In this document: positions 45,163 through 54,604 of the stretch, in pieces
Layout of the letters: each line of letters begins with the position of its first letter
How positions within the stretch are numbered: position 1 is the stretch's first letter
Assembly: GCF_008065115.1 (NCBI RefSeq)
Contig: NZ_CP042913.1
Coordinates: 3,569,658 to 3,633,657, forward strand
DNA from: Bythopirellula goksoeyrii
Lineage (GTDB): Bacteria > Planctomycetota > Planctomycetia > Pirellulales > Lacipirellulaceae
Direction: 5' to 3'
Length of the DNA: 64,000 nucleotides
Program-made: the position numbers and the translations under genes
Notes under the pieces: model-generated
Databases searched by the model: none
Seen by the model: the letters and a program-made list of their open reading frames with translations, nothing else
What the model was told of the DNA's origin: nothing

Positions 45163-46050
45163 ATGGCCAATCCCAGAGAACTTGATAAGCGACGCAAGTC
45201 GGTTCGCAATATCCGTAAAATTACGCGGACAATGGAACTGATCGCTACGGCACGTTTCAAGAAAGCCATGGATCGTGCTGCTGCAGCCACGGCCTATACG
45301 GACCGTATCACACAATTGGTTAGCGATCTCACCAAGACGGGCCTCAAAGTGAGTCATCCGCTTTTGGAAAAGCGTGAGAAGACAGACCGAGCCGTTCTTT
45401 TGGTGCTTACAGCCAATCGCGGTTTGTGTGGCGGTTTCAACGGGAACCTGATTCGAGCTGCCTTAGAGCGGTGGAAAGAACTCAAAGCGGAAGTTCCCGA
45501 TTGCCGACTGGAGATCTCCGGCAAGCGGGGCATTGGTGGTTTCAAATTTCGCGGTTATCAGGCCGATCAATCCTACACTCACTTCGAGGATAAGCCTTCC
45601 TTTGCCGAAGTAGAATTGATCGCGAATCGTTTTCTGGACGAGTACACCGTTGGTGCGATCGATCGACTCGATGTGGTATACACCAAGTACGAAAGCATCG
45701 CCCGCCAGCACGTCGCAGTTGAAACATTGCTTCCGCTAGGTTCGTTGGGAACTGAAGATTCAACAACTGATGATTCATCGGCCGTCGCGGGTCCTCAGTA
45801 CGATTTCCTTCCCTCGCCGGAGAGCATATTGGAAGAAGTCGTGCCCACTAGTTTCAAAGTGAAACTGTTCAAGTGCTTTTTGGATTCGGCAGTCAGCGAG
45901 CAGATTGCTCGGATGGTGGCGATGAAGGGAGCAACGGAGAACGCAGGCGAATTGATCAAGAGCCTGAGCATGCAATACAACCGTGCCCGCCAAGGTCGAA
46001 TCACGTCTGAATTGATGGACTTGATCGGCGGCGTCGAGGCACTCAAATAA
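45163..46050 (+). CDS. atpG: ATP synthase F1 subunit gamma
   Basis: 295 residues. N-terminal helix RKSVRNIRKITRTMELIATA, LTANRGLCGGFNGNLIR in the middle and the C-terminal helix NAGELIKSLSMQYNRARQG. It is the rotor shaft inside the alpha/beta ring. The 82-bp gap from atpA is the longest between the F1 genes. Confidence 0.96.
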   Translation: MANPRELDKRRKSVRNIRKITRTMELIATARFKKAMDRAAAATAYTDRITQLVSDLTKTGLKVSHPLLEKREKTDRAVLLVLTANRGLCGGFNGNLIRAALERWKELKAEVPDCRLEISGKRGIGGFKFRGYQADQSYTHFEDKPSFAEVELIANRFLDEYTVGAIDRLDVVYTKYESIARQHVAVETLLPLGSLGTEDSTTDDSSAVAGPQYDFLPSPESILEEVVPTSFKVKLFKCFLDSAVSEQIARMVAMKGATENAGELIKSLSMQYNRARQGRITSELMDLIGGVEALK

Positions 46051-46107
46051 CTTTTACCTATTACGGAATTATTTAGCCGCGATACAACGCATCGCTGGGA
46101 GACCTAA

Positions 46108-47556
<1,449 letters not shown>

Positions 47557-47568
47557 CAGGTTCCCGTA

Positions 47569-47985
47569 ATGTCAGAAGCCACCCTAACTGCCCCGCTCCG
47601 CTGTATCGTAGTAACACCTGAAGAGACGGTGTTGGATGCGACCGCAGATTTTATTGCGCTCCCCTTGTTTGATGGCGAATTGGGTGTTGGAAGAGGGCAC
47701 AGCCCGTTGATTGGTCGGCTAGGGTATGGGGAATTGCGACTTCGAACCGGCAAAGAGACGGTAAGCTATTATGTCGACGGTGGCTTTGTGCAGGTGGTCG
47801 ACAATGTGGTCTCGGTACTCACGAATCGATCCCTAAAAGATTCTGCCGTAGACACGGTGGCAGCTTCGGAACAACTAGCCGAGGCTCTCACTCGCAAGGT
47901 TGGCGGAGAGGAAGCTCTGGCCATTCGCGATCGGCTCGTTTCTCAATCTCGGGCCCAATTGCGGGTAGGCATGAAAGCCAAGTAG
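47569..47985 (+). CDS. atpC: ATP synthase F1 subunit epsilon
   Basis: 138 residues. N-terminal beta sandwich (CIVVTPEETVLDATADFIAL, DGELGVGRGHSPLIGRLG, YYVDGGFVQVVDNVVSVLT) and a C-terminal helical hairpin. It connects the rotor to the c-ring and may regulate ATP hydrolysis. It closes the atpB-E-F-H-A-G-D-C operon. Confidence 0.95.
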   Translation: MSEATLTAPLRCIVVTPEETVLDATADFIALPLFDGELGVGRGHSPLIGRLGYGELRLRTGKETVSYYVDGGFVQVVDNVVSVLTNRSLKDSAVDTVAASEQLAEALTRKVGGEEALAIRDRLVSQSRAQLRVGMKAK

Positions 47986-48045
47986 CCTTTGTGCAAAGTC
48001 GAGAATCTACCGTGGCGGGCAGTGCAGGGCAGCGAAATCGCGGCA

Positions 48046-48741
48046 TCAACAATTGTGATGACGTCGACGAACGGACTTCCGCCTGGCAATTCGGCCGCCA
48101 CTTGCTAGGTAGCCATGCTGGATAGCAAACCATTCGGCGTAACGTTCACGATCTGTATAGGTTGAGTTTCGAGCGTCTACCAAGTGGCCAAGTTCGTGGA
48201 TCAGAATATTGTTCAAGTAAAAGTCCTGAATTGCTGACTCGCTCCAGCTGAGGCGCCATGAGCAGTTGTCAGGCCGGTCCCAGCGTCCCCCAAACATCTT
48301 TGCTTCGTTGACGACCTCGGGGCGAGGAGGAGCATAAAACAGTTCTTCTCGTGACTCTTCAAGCGGATAGAGATACAATGTTGCACCCCATTGCATGCCA
48401 TAGCACGGGAAACTCTGTTTCTTGCGGGTCATTCCGCTGAACTGGATCACCTCCAGATCACGGAGAAATACCTGAGGAACCTGCTCCAGGCGTTTTCGTA
48501 CTTGATCGGGCGTGAGCACATGGCGGTATCCGGGGCCTGGATCTTGAACGATGATCTTATAGGGGTCACCGTTCTCAGTGGGTTCGTGCCAATCCTCGGG
48601 AGGTGAAAATGGAGCTTTTGCGTCCCTGCTACCCAATAATTGCCTGCGACCTCGCTGTGAGTGGCGGACCACAGAGGTTACAATCGTCTTCTTAGCCTGA
48701 TAGCTACTATTTCGAAGAGGATGTTGACGCCGCGTTGTCAT
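48046..48741 (-). CDS. putative zinc metallopeptidase-like protein (HELGH)
   Basis: 231 residues from the ATG at 48741 (one at 48759 is also possible). The only strong motif is ILIHELGHLVDARNSTYTDR (HExxH around residue 187), followed 17 residues later by RYAEWFAIQHGYL whose Glu could be the third ligand, giving a gluzincin-like site. The N-terminal 60 residues are basic and probably disordered. No signal peptide. A conserved block WGATLYLYPLEE precedes the active site. It converges on the ATP synthase operon. Substrate unknown; a non-catalytic role is possible. Confidence 0.6.
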   Translation of the reverse strand: MTTRRQHPLRNSSYQAKKTIVTSVVRHSQRGRRQLLGSRDAKAPFSPPEDWHEPTENGDPYKIIVQDPGPGYRHVLTPDQVRKRLEQVPQVFLRDLEVIQFSGMTRKKQSFPCYGMQWGATLYLYPLEESREELFYAPPRPEVVNEAKMFGGRWDRPDNCSWRLSWSESAIQDFYLNNILIHELGHLVDARNSTYTDRERYAEWFAIQHGYLASGGRIARRKSVRRRHHNC

Positions 48742-48951
48742 CGTCGCATCCGATACCAATGGGGGGGAGGAAAACTGGCTGACTCTCGGATGAGAGCCAT
48801 GAAGAACCGGGAATGATTTTGGCTCTCACAGGACCCTGAAAAGTAAAATGGGGCCTACTGAAAGCTTACATCTATCGTACTCAGGCAGGTGTTTCGGTTC
48901 CACGAGATTGTCATAACATGATATTTGGCAATGACTTAGGGACTGGACAGC

Positions 48952-48970
48952 ACCCCCTCTTACAGGGGGT
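48952..48970. other. short GC hairpin in the divergent spacer
   Basis: ACCCCC-TCTTACA-GGGGGT lies between the divergent metallopeptidase and glutaredoxin genes. The spacer (48742-49042) shows nothing else I can name. Confidence 0.4.
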
Positions 48971-49042
48971 TTGCAAGGGCTTGACACAAGTCCCCTGCGG
49001 TGCCCGATTGGGTCGACTTAAAGGTCAAGACAAGATTGATCT

Positions 49043-49336
49043 ATGAAAAAAAACACCGTGATGGAAAGTCACACGACACCTACCCCTGTGAGATGTGATC
49101 AAATGAACGTAACCCTTTACACGCGAGAAGGTTGCCACTTGTGCGATGACGCCAACGCCTTGCTATGTGCACATGGATTATCACCTCGCAAAGTAGATAT
49201 CGATGAGAATGAGCAACTTCGCAATAAGTTCGACACATGTGTTCCGGTTGTCGAGATCGATGGGAAGATACGCTTTCGAGGTAAGGTAGATCCAATTTTG
49301 CTAAAGCGACTTCTAATTGCTGAGTCGAATGCGTAA
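49043..49336 (+). CDS. glutaredoxin-like thiol protein (DUF836 type)
   Basis: 97 residues; a shorter start at 49103 (77 residues) would begin at NVTLYTREGCHLC and is equally plausible. The active site is CHLC in a thioredoxin-like fold, followed by VDIDENEQLRNKF and the cis-Pro loop (CVPVVEIDGKIRFRG). Glutaredoxin-type oxidoreductases reduce disulfides. It lies 33 bp before thiO and is probably cotranscribed. Confidence 0.8.
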   Translation: MKKNTVMESHTTPTPVRCDQMNVTLYTREGCHLCDDANALLCAHGLSPRKVDIDENEQLRNKFDTCVPVVEIDGKIRFRGKVDPILLKRLLIAESNA

Positions 49337-49369
49337 GTCCTCAAGTAAATTTCAGCATATAACCTGAAA

Positions 49370-50491
49370 ATGCACAAAATAGGTGATTCTTTTGATATCG
49401 TTCTCGTAGGTGGCGGAGTCGTCGGCCTTTCTCTTGCCTGGGAACTTGCCCAACAGGGTGCCAAGGTATGCCTCATAGATAGCCATGAATTGGGGCATGA
49501 GGCATCTTGGGCTGCCGCAGGCATGCTTCCCCCAGGACCTCCTGAAGACAAATGGCCTTCGTGTAGCGCCTTTGACCAACTTGCAGGGTTGAGCGAGAAG
49601 CTGCATAGACAGTGGCACACAAAACTGGCCGAAGTCACGGAGATTGATAATGGCTATGAAACAAGGGGGGCAGTGTATCTTGGCGATCCATCTCTCCAAG
49701 AAAAATGCAGAATCTGGGACCAATGGGGAGTTCCCTTTCATCGGTTGCCTCCACCTGCATTGACAGATATTGAACCTCGTATAGAACATCTGGGCGACGG
49801 GGTTTTCCTGCCGAACGAGGCTCAACTTCACTCTCGCCACCATTTGCAGGCACTTGAATCGGCCTGCTTGAATGAAGGAGTCACACTGAAGCCCCATTGC
49901 CAGGTTACAGGGTTCGACAAATCTGGAAACCGAATCTCGGCAGCACTTACCAACACTTCACCAATCTGTGCCGATAATTTTTGTCTTACCGCAGGTTGCT
50001 GGACTGAAGAACTTGGTCCTAGCCTGGGTCTCAATTTGCCGCTGAAGCCAGTTCGTGGGCAAATACTCCAATTGAATGGACACGCCGGAATCCTACATCG
50101 GATAGTGAACAAGGGCCCCCGGTACCTAATGCCCCGTTCAGACGACTGTATTCTCGTAGGCTCCACTCAGGAAGAGGTTGGATTTAACCAACAAACCACC
50201 CTTGAAGCTCGGAAAGAGTTGCTTGATTTTGCCCATGAACTCTGTCCGACGCTTCGTGACTTTCAAGTAATGAACCACTGGGCCGGCCTGCGACCCGCTA
50301 CCCCTGATGAGCTTCCTTACTTGGGGCAGCTACTGGATTGGGAGAATGCTTGGATCGCCACGGGACATTTTCGTGCGGGGATTCAGCTTTCGACAGGCAC
50401 GGCTAGGGTGATGCGGGACCTTATCTTGGGCAAGAGCCCACAAGTAGATGTAACCGCGCTAGGGATCGAGCGGGTGCAGGGCCAAACCTGA
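49370..50491 (+). CDS. thiO: glycine oxidase ThiO
   Basis: 373 residues of FAD-dependent D-amino-acid-oxidase-type enzyme. Dinucleotide motif VLVGGGVVGLSLAWELAQQG, then the signature EASWAAAGMLPP, the middle RPVRGQ-type block LKPVRGQILQL, VGSTQEEVGFN and the C-terminal GLRPATPDELPYLG and TGHFRAGIQLSTGTA. Glycine oxidase supplies dehydroglycine for the thiazole of thiamine. Other thiamine genes are not in the window. Confidence 0.9.
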   Translation: MHKIGDSFDIVLVGGGVVGLSLAWELAQQGAKVCLIDSHELGHEASWAAAGMLPPGPPEDKWPSCSAFDQLAGLSEKLHRQWHTKLAEVTEIDNGYETRGAVYLGDPSLQEKCRIWDQWGVPFHRLPPPALTDIEPRIEHLGDGVFLPNEAQLHSRHHLQALESACLNEGVTLKPHCQVTGFDKSGNRISAALTNTSPICADNFCLTAGCWTEELGPSLGLNLPLKPVRGQILQLNGHAGILHRIVNKGPRYLMPRSDDCILVGSTQEEVGFNQQTTLEARKELLDFAHELCPTLRDFQVMNHWAGLRPATPDELPYLGQLLDWENAWIATGHFRAGIQLSTGTARVMRDLILGKSPQVDVTALGIERVQGQT

Positions 50492-50652
50492 ATAACTAGT
50501 CCGTTGGGTGCAATTCACACGTGGTTTATTGCAACGCTGACCTGCAGATCTTTAGCGTCTCTTGAGTGCGCTAGATACTATCAAAGTAAGCTCTAAGTGC
50601 AGTATCAGTGGTTTTGGATTGTGTAAATTCTTTATGTAGATTATGTTAAGTT

Positions 50653-50681
50653 TTGATTAATAATTCTGTTTAGATTAGAAT
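50653..50681 (+). promoter_or_regulatory. sigma-70-type promoter candidate
   Basis: TTGATT, 17 bases, TAGAAT in an A+T-rich stretch 100 bp before the DUF1559 gene. It matches 4/6 and 5/6 of the -35 and -10 consensus with ideal spacing. It probably drives the DUF1559-VTC-DUF4956 genes. Confidence 0.55.
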
Positions 50682-50784
50682 ACGAGTACTAACAGATCAA
50701 CCTTTCCCCTCCCCGCTAACTCACCGGCGCGGTTTTTGGCAAACATGGTTGGATTGATTCCTCTCAATTCTTCTTCTCAGACGA

Positions 50785-51804
50785 TTGGCAACAATGGTAG
50801 TTTCCTCAATAGAATCATCCCCAATGCCACGTTCTTTGCCTCGCTCGCTTGGATACTTCCGCTTTGCTTCCCCAAAGTTCAGTGCCTTCACACTTGTAGA
50901 GTTGCTGGTTGTGATCGCCATCGTCGGTATCTTGATCGCATTGCTACTCCCCGCAATACAAGCTGCTCGCGAATCAGCGCGGCGCTCGACTTGCCAGAAC
51001 AATCTCAAGCAAATTGGGTTAGGGCTTAACAATCACGTTAGCGCTGTGGGCTATTTTCCTCCGGGCAAGAAATGGTCGGGACCGCGTGATCTACCGACTA
51101 CTTTTTCCATAGGATGGTCGGCATATTTACTTGATTATATGGAGTCCGGCATCGTCCTCGATGGCATAAACTTCAAGATACCTCTTACCGACCCTGCCAA
51201 TCTGCCTTCAACAGGGACTGTGATCGATACCTACCTCTGTCCCAGTACGAGTCTCATAGAATCCCATCGAACGAACGATGGCTACCTAACCGGTTTGGGA
51301 ACTGGCCAGGGCGACGGGATGGCATGCATCGACTATCTCGGTATCTCAGGACCTCATCGAGATAAGATCAACCCAACAGATGGGCAACCCTACGGAAGGC
51401 AACGTGGGGTATTGGTCGGCACGAAAGGCTTGCCAGATGAGGACACTGTCATTGAGCCTCCCAGAGTGCGACCAGCCAATATCACCGACGGATTGTCGTA
51501 CTCAGCATGTGTCGGTGAGTGTACTGGACGCGGAGTCGACTTGAAGGGCTCGGGCGAGATTGATGCTCTCAATGGGGCATGGGCCTCAGGTAGCAACGTC
51601 AGCCATATTCGAGGACAAGTCAACGGAAAGCTACCACCAGACGCCTGGAGCGAAGAGCGCATCTATTCCGAACACCCTGGTGGAGCACAGATTCTCATGG
51701 CAGATGGATCCGTTCATTTTGTCTCTGAGGAGGTCGACGCCGACACGATCCGCAGTCTTTGTTCACGCGACGGGGGGGAGATCATCGATGAATCTGCTCT
51801 CTGA
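50785..51804 (+). CDS. DUF1559 (H-X9-DG) pseudopilin-type protein
   Basis: 339 residues from a TTG; an ATG at 50824 (326 residues) is equally possible. The type IV pilin-like signal is AFTLVELLVVIAIVGILIAL (residues about 35-54), where Ala stands before the Phe in place of the usual Gly, so cleavage by prepilin peptidase is uncertain. The planctomycete DUF1559 block LLPAIQAARESARRSTCQNN and the C-terminal HPGGAQILMADGSVHFV follow. These proteins are abundant in planctomycetes and are thought to be exported or form pilus-like structures. The gene overlaps the next by 17 bp. Confidence 0.88.
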   Translation: MATMVVSSIESSPMPRSLPRSLGYFRFASPKFSAFTLVELLVVIAIVGILIALLLPAIQAARESARRSTCQNNLKQIGLGLNNHVSAVGYFPPGKKWSGPRDLPTTFSIGWSAYLLDYMESGIVLDGINFKIPLTDPANLPSTGTVIDTYLCPSTSLIESHRTNDGYLTGLGTGQGDGMACIDYLGISGPHRDKINPTDGQPYGRQRGVLVGTKGLPDEDTVIEPPRVRPANITDGLSYSACVGECTGRGVDLKGSGEIDALNGAWASGSNVSHIRGQVNGKLPPDAWSEERIYSEHPGGAQILMADGSVHFVSEEVDADTIRSLCSRDGGEIIDESAL

Positions 51805-52570
51805 GCAAAATGCGACTGCTCGTGATTCGGCAGATATACATCACGCGATTAGCTCCATGAACCGGATCAGCCTGTCCGAGATGGACAGTGTGGCGCTGAT
51901 GGACCGCGTAGATACGAAATACGTCCTGGGGCGTGATCACCTGCTACATTTGCTATCTCAACTCAAGTCCGAGTATAGTGTGCTGGAAGTCGAGGGGGTC
52001 TGTGTGTCTCCCTATGCCACACTCTACTTCGACACGCCGGAGCTCACGAGCTATCTTGACCATCATAACGGCAAGCTGAATCGAAAGAAAATTCGAATGC
52101 GCAAGTATTCGTCCAACGGCTGCTGCTTTTTTGAGATCAAGCTGAAAAACAGCAAAGGCCGCACCAAGAAGCGACGGATTGCGATCCCTGCAATCGAGGA
52201 AAATATTTCTCCGAATTTGGGCGATTTTGTTCTCTCGCAGACCGGAGATTTGCCTGACTTAAAACCGCAGTTGTGGATCTACTTTTCTCGCATCACACTC
52301 GTAAACCAGCTTTGTGCTGAACGGGTGACATTTGACTTGGGACTTGACTTCCATCTTTCAGGCACCCACGAACAGTTGCCTGATCTCGTCATCGCCGAAG
52401 TAAAACAGGAAAAGGACGATCGTTCTTCCCCAGTTCGCAAACACCTTCGAAATCTGGGCGTTCGGCCCATGCGAGTGAGTAAGTATTGTCTTGGGAGTTC
52501 ACTGCTCAAGCCTCATCTGAAATACAACCGTTTCAAACGCAAACTTCTGGCGATTAAGAAAATCGCTTAG
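51788..52570 (+). CDS. VTC-domain (polyphosphate polymerase-like) protein
   Basis: 260 residues from the ATG at 51788, 17 bp inside the DUF1559 gene. The tunnel-fold domain is recognised by RVDTKYVLGRDHLLHLLSQL, YATLYFDTPELTSYLDHHNG, RKKIRMRKY and FFEIKLKNSKGRTKKRR, and VIAEVKQEKD near the end; alternating Lys/Arg and Glu residues line the tunnel in the VTC/CYTH family. The yeast relative makes polyphosphate from ATP. It is followed by a DUF4956 membrane protein, the usual bacterial partner. Confidence 0.85.
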   Translation: MNLLSEQNATARDSADIHHAISSMNRISLSEMDSVALMDRVDTKYVLGRDHLLHLLSQLKSEYSVLEVEGVCVSPYATLYFDTPELTSYLDHHNGKLNRKKIRMRKYSSNGCCFFEIKLKNSKGRTKKRRIAIPAIEENISPNLGDFVLSQTGDLPDLKPQLWIYFSRITLVNQLCAERVTFDLGLDFHLSGTHEQLPDLVIAEVKQEKDDRSSPVRKHLRNLGVRPMRVSKYCLGSSLLKPHLKYNRFKRKLLAIKKIA

Positions 52571-52605
52571 ACGGCCCGAACCGCTTAACATAGGTCTGCT
52601 TCAGA

Positions 52606-53274
52606 ATGTTGGAATCTCTAGCTCTCGCTGTATTGGAACCACTTGAGATTCCACTCTATGATGACGACATGCTGAAACTCCTAGTGCGTTTTGGCATCAA
52701 TTGCGTTGTTGTGACGATACTTGTTTGCTTGGTCTACTACAAAAACTCCGGCACCAAAGATTTTCTATTTACGTATTTCATGATTAACGTCATGGTCTTT
52801 TTCATATGCTTTACACTTAAAAAGTTTGACCTCGGACTAGGCATGGCGTTAGGACTCTTTGCCATCTTTGGAATTCTTCGGTATCGTACGGATACCATAC
52901 CTATCAAGGAGATGACCTATTTGTTTATGGTCATCGGAATTGCTGTCGTAAATTCCTTGGCAAACAAGAAAATGAGCTATGCTGAGCTGGCATTCACGAA
53001 CATAGTTATTGTCCTCCTTTCTGCTTTTCTAGAGAATCTCTCGTTCGTTAAACGAGAGATGCGAGAGCAGATTCTTTATGAGAAGATCGAACTAGCGAAA
53101 CCAGCCAGATACGAAGAGCTCCTGGCAGACCTAGAAGAACGGACCGGGCTAAAGATTAGCAGGATTGAATTGGGCCAAATCAACTTCCTGAACGATACAG
53201 TCGAGATCAATGTCTACTATTTTCTCCACGAACAAGAGAGCATTAACGGAGTGAATGTGACTCGCAGGATCTAG
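52606..53274 (+). CDS. DUF4956 membrane protein
   Basis: 222 residues. Several N-terminal membrane helices (FGINCVVVTILVCLVYY, FLFTYFMINVMVFFICF, LGMALGLFAIFGILRYRTD, YLFMVIGIAVVNSLANK) and a soluble ferredoxin-like C-terminal domain (ELLADLEERTGLKISRIELG, TVEINVYYF). FGILRYRTD is the family signature. DUF4956 proteins accompany VTC-domain proteins in many bacteria, probably forming a membrane complex for polyphosphate. It lies 35 bp after the VTC gene. Confidence 0.85.
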   Translation: MLESLALAVLEPLEIPLYDDDMLKLLVRFGINCVVVTILVCLVYYKNSGTKDFLFTYFMINVMVFFICFTLKKFDLGLGMALGLFAIFGILRYRTDTIPIKEMTYLFMVIGIAVVNSLANKKMSYAELAFTNIVIVLLSAFLENLSFVKREMREQILYEKIELAKPARYEELLADLEERTGLKISRIELGQINFLNDTVEINVYYFLHEQESINGVNVTRRI

Positions 53275-53295
53275 CCTGCTATACCTCGGTAAAGT

Positions 53296-53865
53296 TTACT
53301 GACGACTGTGCGCTTGTCGCAGAGCATCCCGAGCAATCGCTGTGAAGCTCACCCCCAAGAAGGCGACCCAGGTACCCAACACTGCGCTAGAGATCGTGCC
53401 AACCACCCACCCCGACCAGCCGACGCGGTTTCCGATGGTAGCGGCTAGCAGTGTGCCCCCCAACAAGGTTCCGATCAAGAACCCCGTAAGCAAGAACCAC
53501 CGCATGCCTCTTACTAACTGGCTGAAATTGGCCAAGTTGGTTTCTTCAGGAAGGGATAACTTGGCCATCTCGTAAGGTTCTGGGGTCGAATGAGGATGGT
53601 CGGGGACCTGCCGTGGATCAGTGGCCCGCCACTGACGAACTTCTTGAGAAGTGTCGCGCAAACGAGTGCCAATCAGGTTCCCCAGGACGTGAGCCAGCAG
53701 AAGCAGCGTTACCGCGAGGATCACCAGTGGCCAAGGGCCGTGAGTCAGGACAATGAGCGTACAGAATAAGCCAGCTAGCGTGACAATCAGAAAAAGTTGC
53801 TTGAGCCCGAACTTGAGCAGGTGGGGTTCACGACGCGGGGCAGGGGAGTTCAGCGAAGTACTCAT
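53296..53865 (-). CDS. multi-span membrane protein, unknown function
   Basis: 189 residues from the ATG at 53865; the longer frame to 54096 runs through the transposase remnant and is not real coding. About four predicted helices (FLIVTLAGLFCTLIVLTHG, PLVILAVTLLLLAHVLGNLI, GMRWFLLTGFLIGTLLGGTL, GWVVGTISSAVLGTWVAFLG). A soluble loop around residue 85 is rich in Pro and His. It converges with the DUF4956 gene. No family was recognised. Confidence 0.65.
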   Translation of the reverse strand: MSTSLNSPAPRREPHLLKFGLKQLFLIVTLAGLFCTLIVLTHGPWPLVILAVTLLLLAHVLGNLIGTRLRDTSQEVRQWRATDPRQVPDHPHSTPEPYEMAKLSLPEETNLANFSQLVRGMRWFLLTGFLIGTLLGGTLLAATIGNRVGWSGWVVGTISSAVLGTWVAFLGVSFTAIARDALRQAHSRQ

Positions 53866-53911
53866 ATACCTATTATCTGCAAAAGAGGGTTCACAGGCAA
53901 TTACAAAGTTT

Positions 53912-53926
53912 AGCCGCGACGCGGCT
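53912..53926. repeat. REP-like palindrome next to the transposase remnant
   Basis: AGCCGC-GAC-GCGGCT lies exactly at the point where the transposase remnant begins. Palindromes of this kind are the substrates of REP-associated transposases. Confidence 0.5.
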
Positions 53927-54549
53927 GCAGAGTGGAGCTCGGCAAAAGCGGATCGCGACTGTCCGAGTCCTGCTCGCCAGGAGAGGAGGCTCTCCTGGCC
54001 ACGTGTGCGTACATCGACCTCAACCCCGTCGCGGCGGGAGTGGCGGCCACCCCCGAAACCAGCCCACATACCTCGATTCGCCAACGGGTCTGCCATGCCA
54101 GAGAAAAGGGAAAAATCCCCGCACTCTCAGAGGCAGCCCACGGCTCGGTGGCTGGCTCTTGGGCCATCGGCCTGTTGGAGGCAGACCACTGGCTCTGCCC
54201 CATCGAGGACTTGCGCAACAAAGGTGGACCTCGGGAAGGGATGATCGAAGGTTTTTCCCTAGGGAGCTATCTGCTGTTGGTCGACTACACCAGTCGGTTG
54301 TGCCGTCAGGGCAAGGCACGACTCTCGGAGGAAGTGGCCGGCATCTTCGACCGGCTCGGCACGAGCCGGCAATTGTGGGAACAGCGGTTTCACAGACTAC
54401 TGGCCAAGTCCCGTTTGCTGGGCAACTACTTTGCCACGGACGCGGCACGGTTACAACGGGTCGCCAGTCGCCGAGGCGTGCACCACGTCGACAACGCCAT
54501 CCGGCTGGCAACGGGTAGTGTCCGTCAAGATGCGCACATTTGTTTTTAG
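53914..54549 (+). pseudogene. 5'-truncated REP-associated-type transposase
   Basis: About 210 codons, open from just after an in-frame stop at 53911. The block LLATCAYIDLNPVAAGVAAT followed by TSIRQR is the C-terminal signature of HUH (Y1) REP-associated transposases. The HUH half expected before it is absent, so only the C-terminal region remains. It runs to a stop at 54549, just before the left end of the IS256 element. It is not functional. Confidence 0.65.
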
Positions 54550-54580
54550 GGTTTAGCCCTGTCGGTAGGTCCGCCCCCAA

Positions 54581-54604
54581 CTCCGTAGCTGCGTAGCAGC
54601 GGAG
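54581..54604 (+). repeat. hairpin directly before the group II intron
   Basis: CTCC (GTA bulge) GCTGC-GTA-GCAGC-GGAG ends at the base before the intron's GTGCGC. When the intron is removed, a further 12-bp perfect stem appears: CGCCCCCAACTC (54572-54583) with GAGTTGGGGGCG (56604-56615). Group IIC-type introns insert next to such stem-loops. Confidence 0.7.

Noticed and set aside
48981-49010. TTGACA as a promoter for the glutaredoxin gene
   Set aside because: No acceptable -10 hexamer at 16-19 bases; only the -35 match exists.
53866-54096. N-terminal extension of the membrane protein at 53296-53865
   Set aside because: The extra 77 codons are the antisense of the transposase remnant; the signal-like start at 53865 is better.
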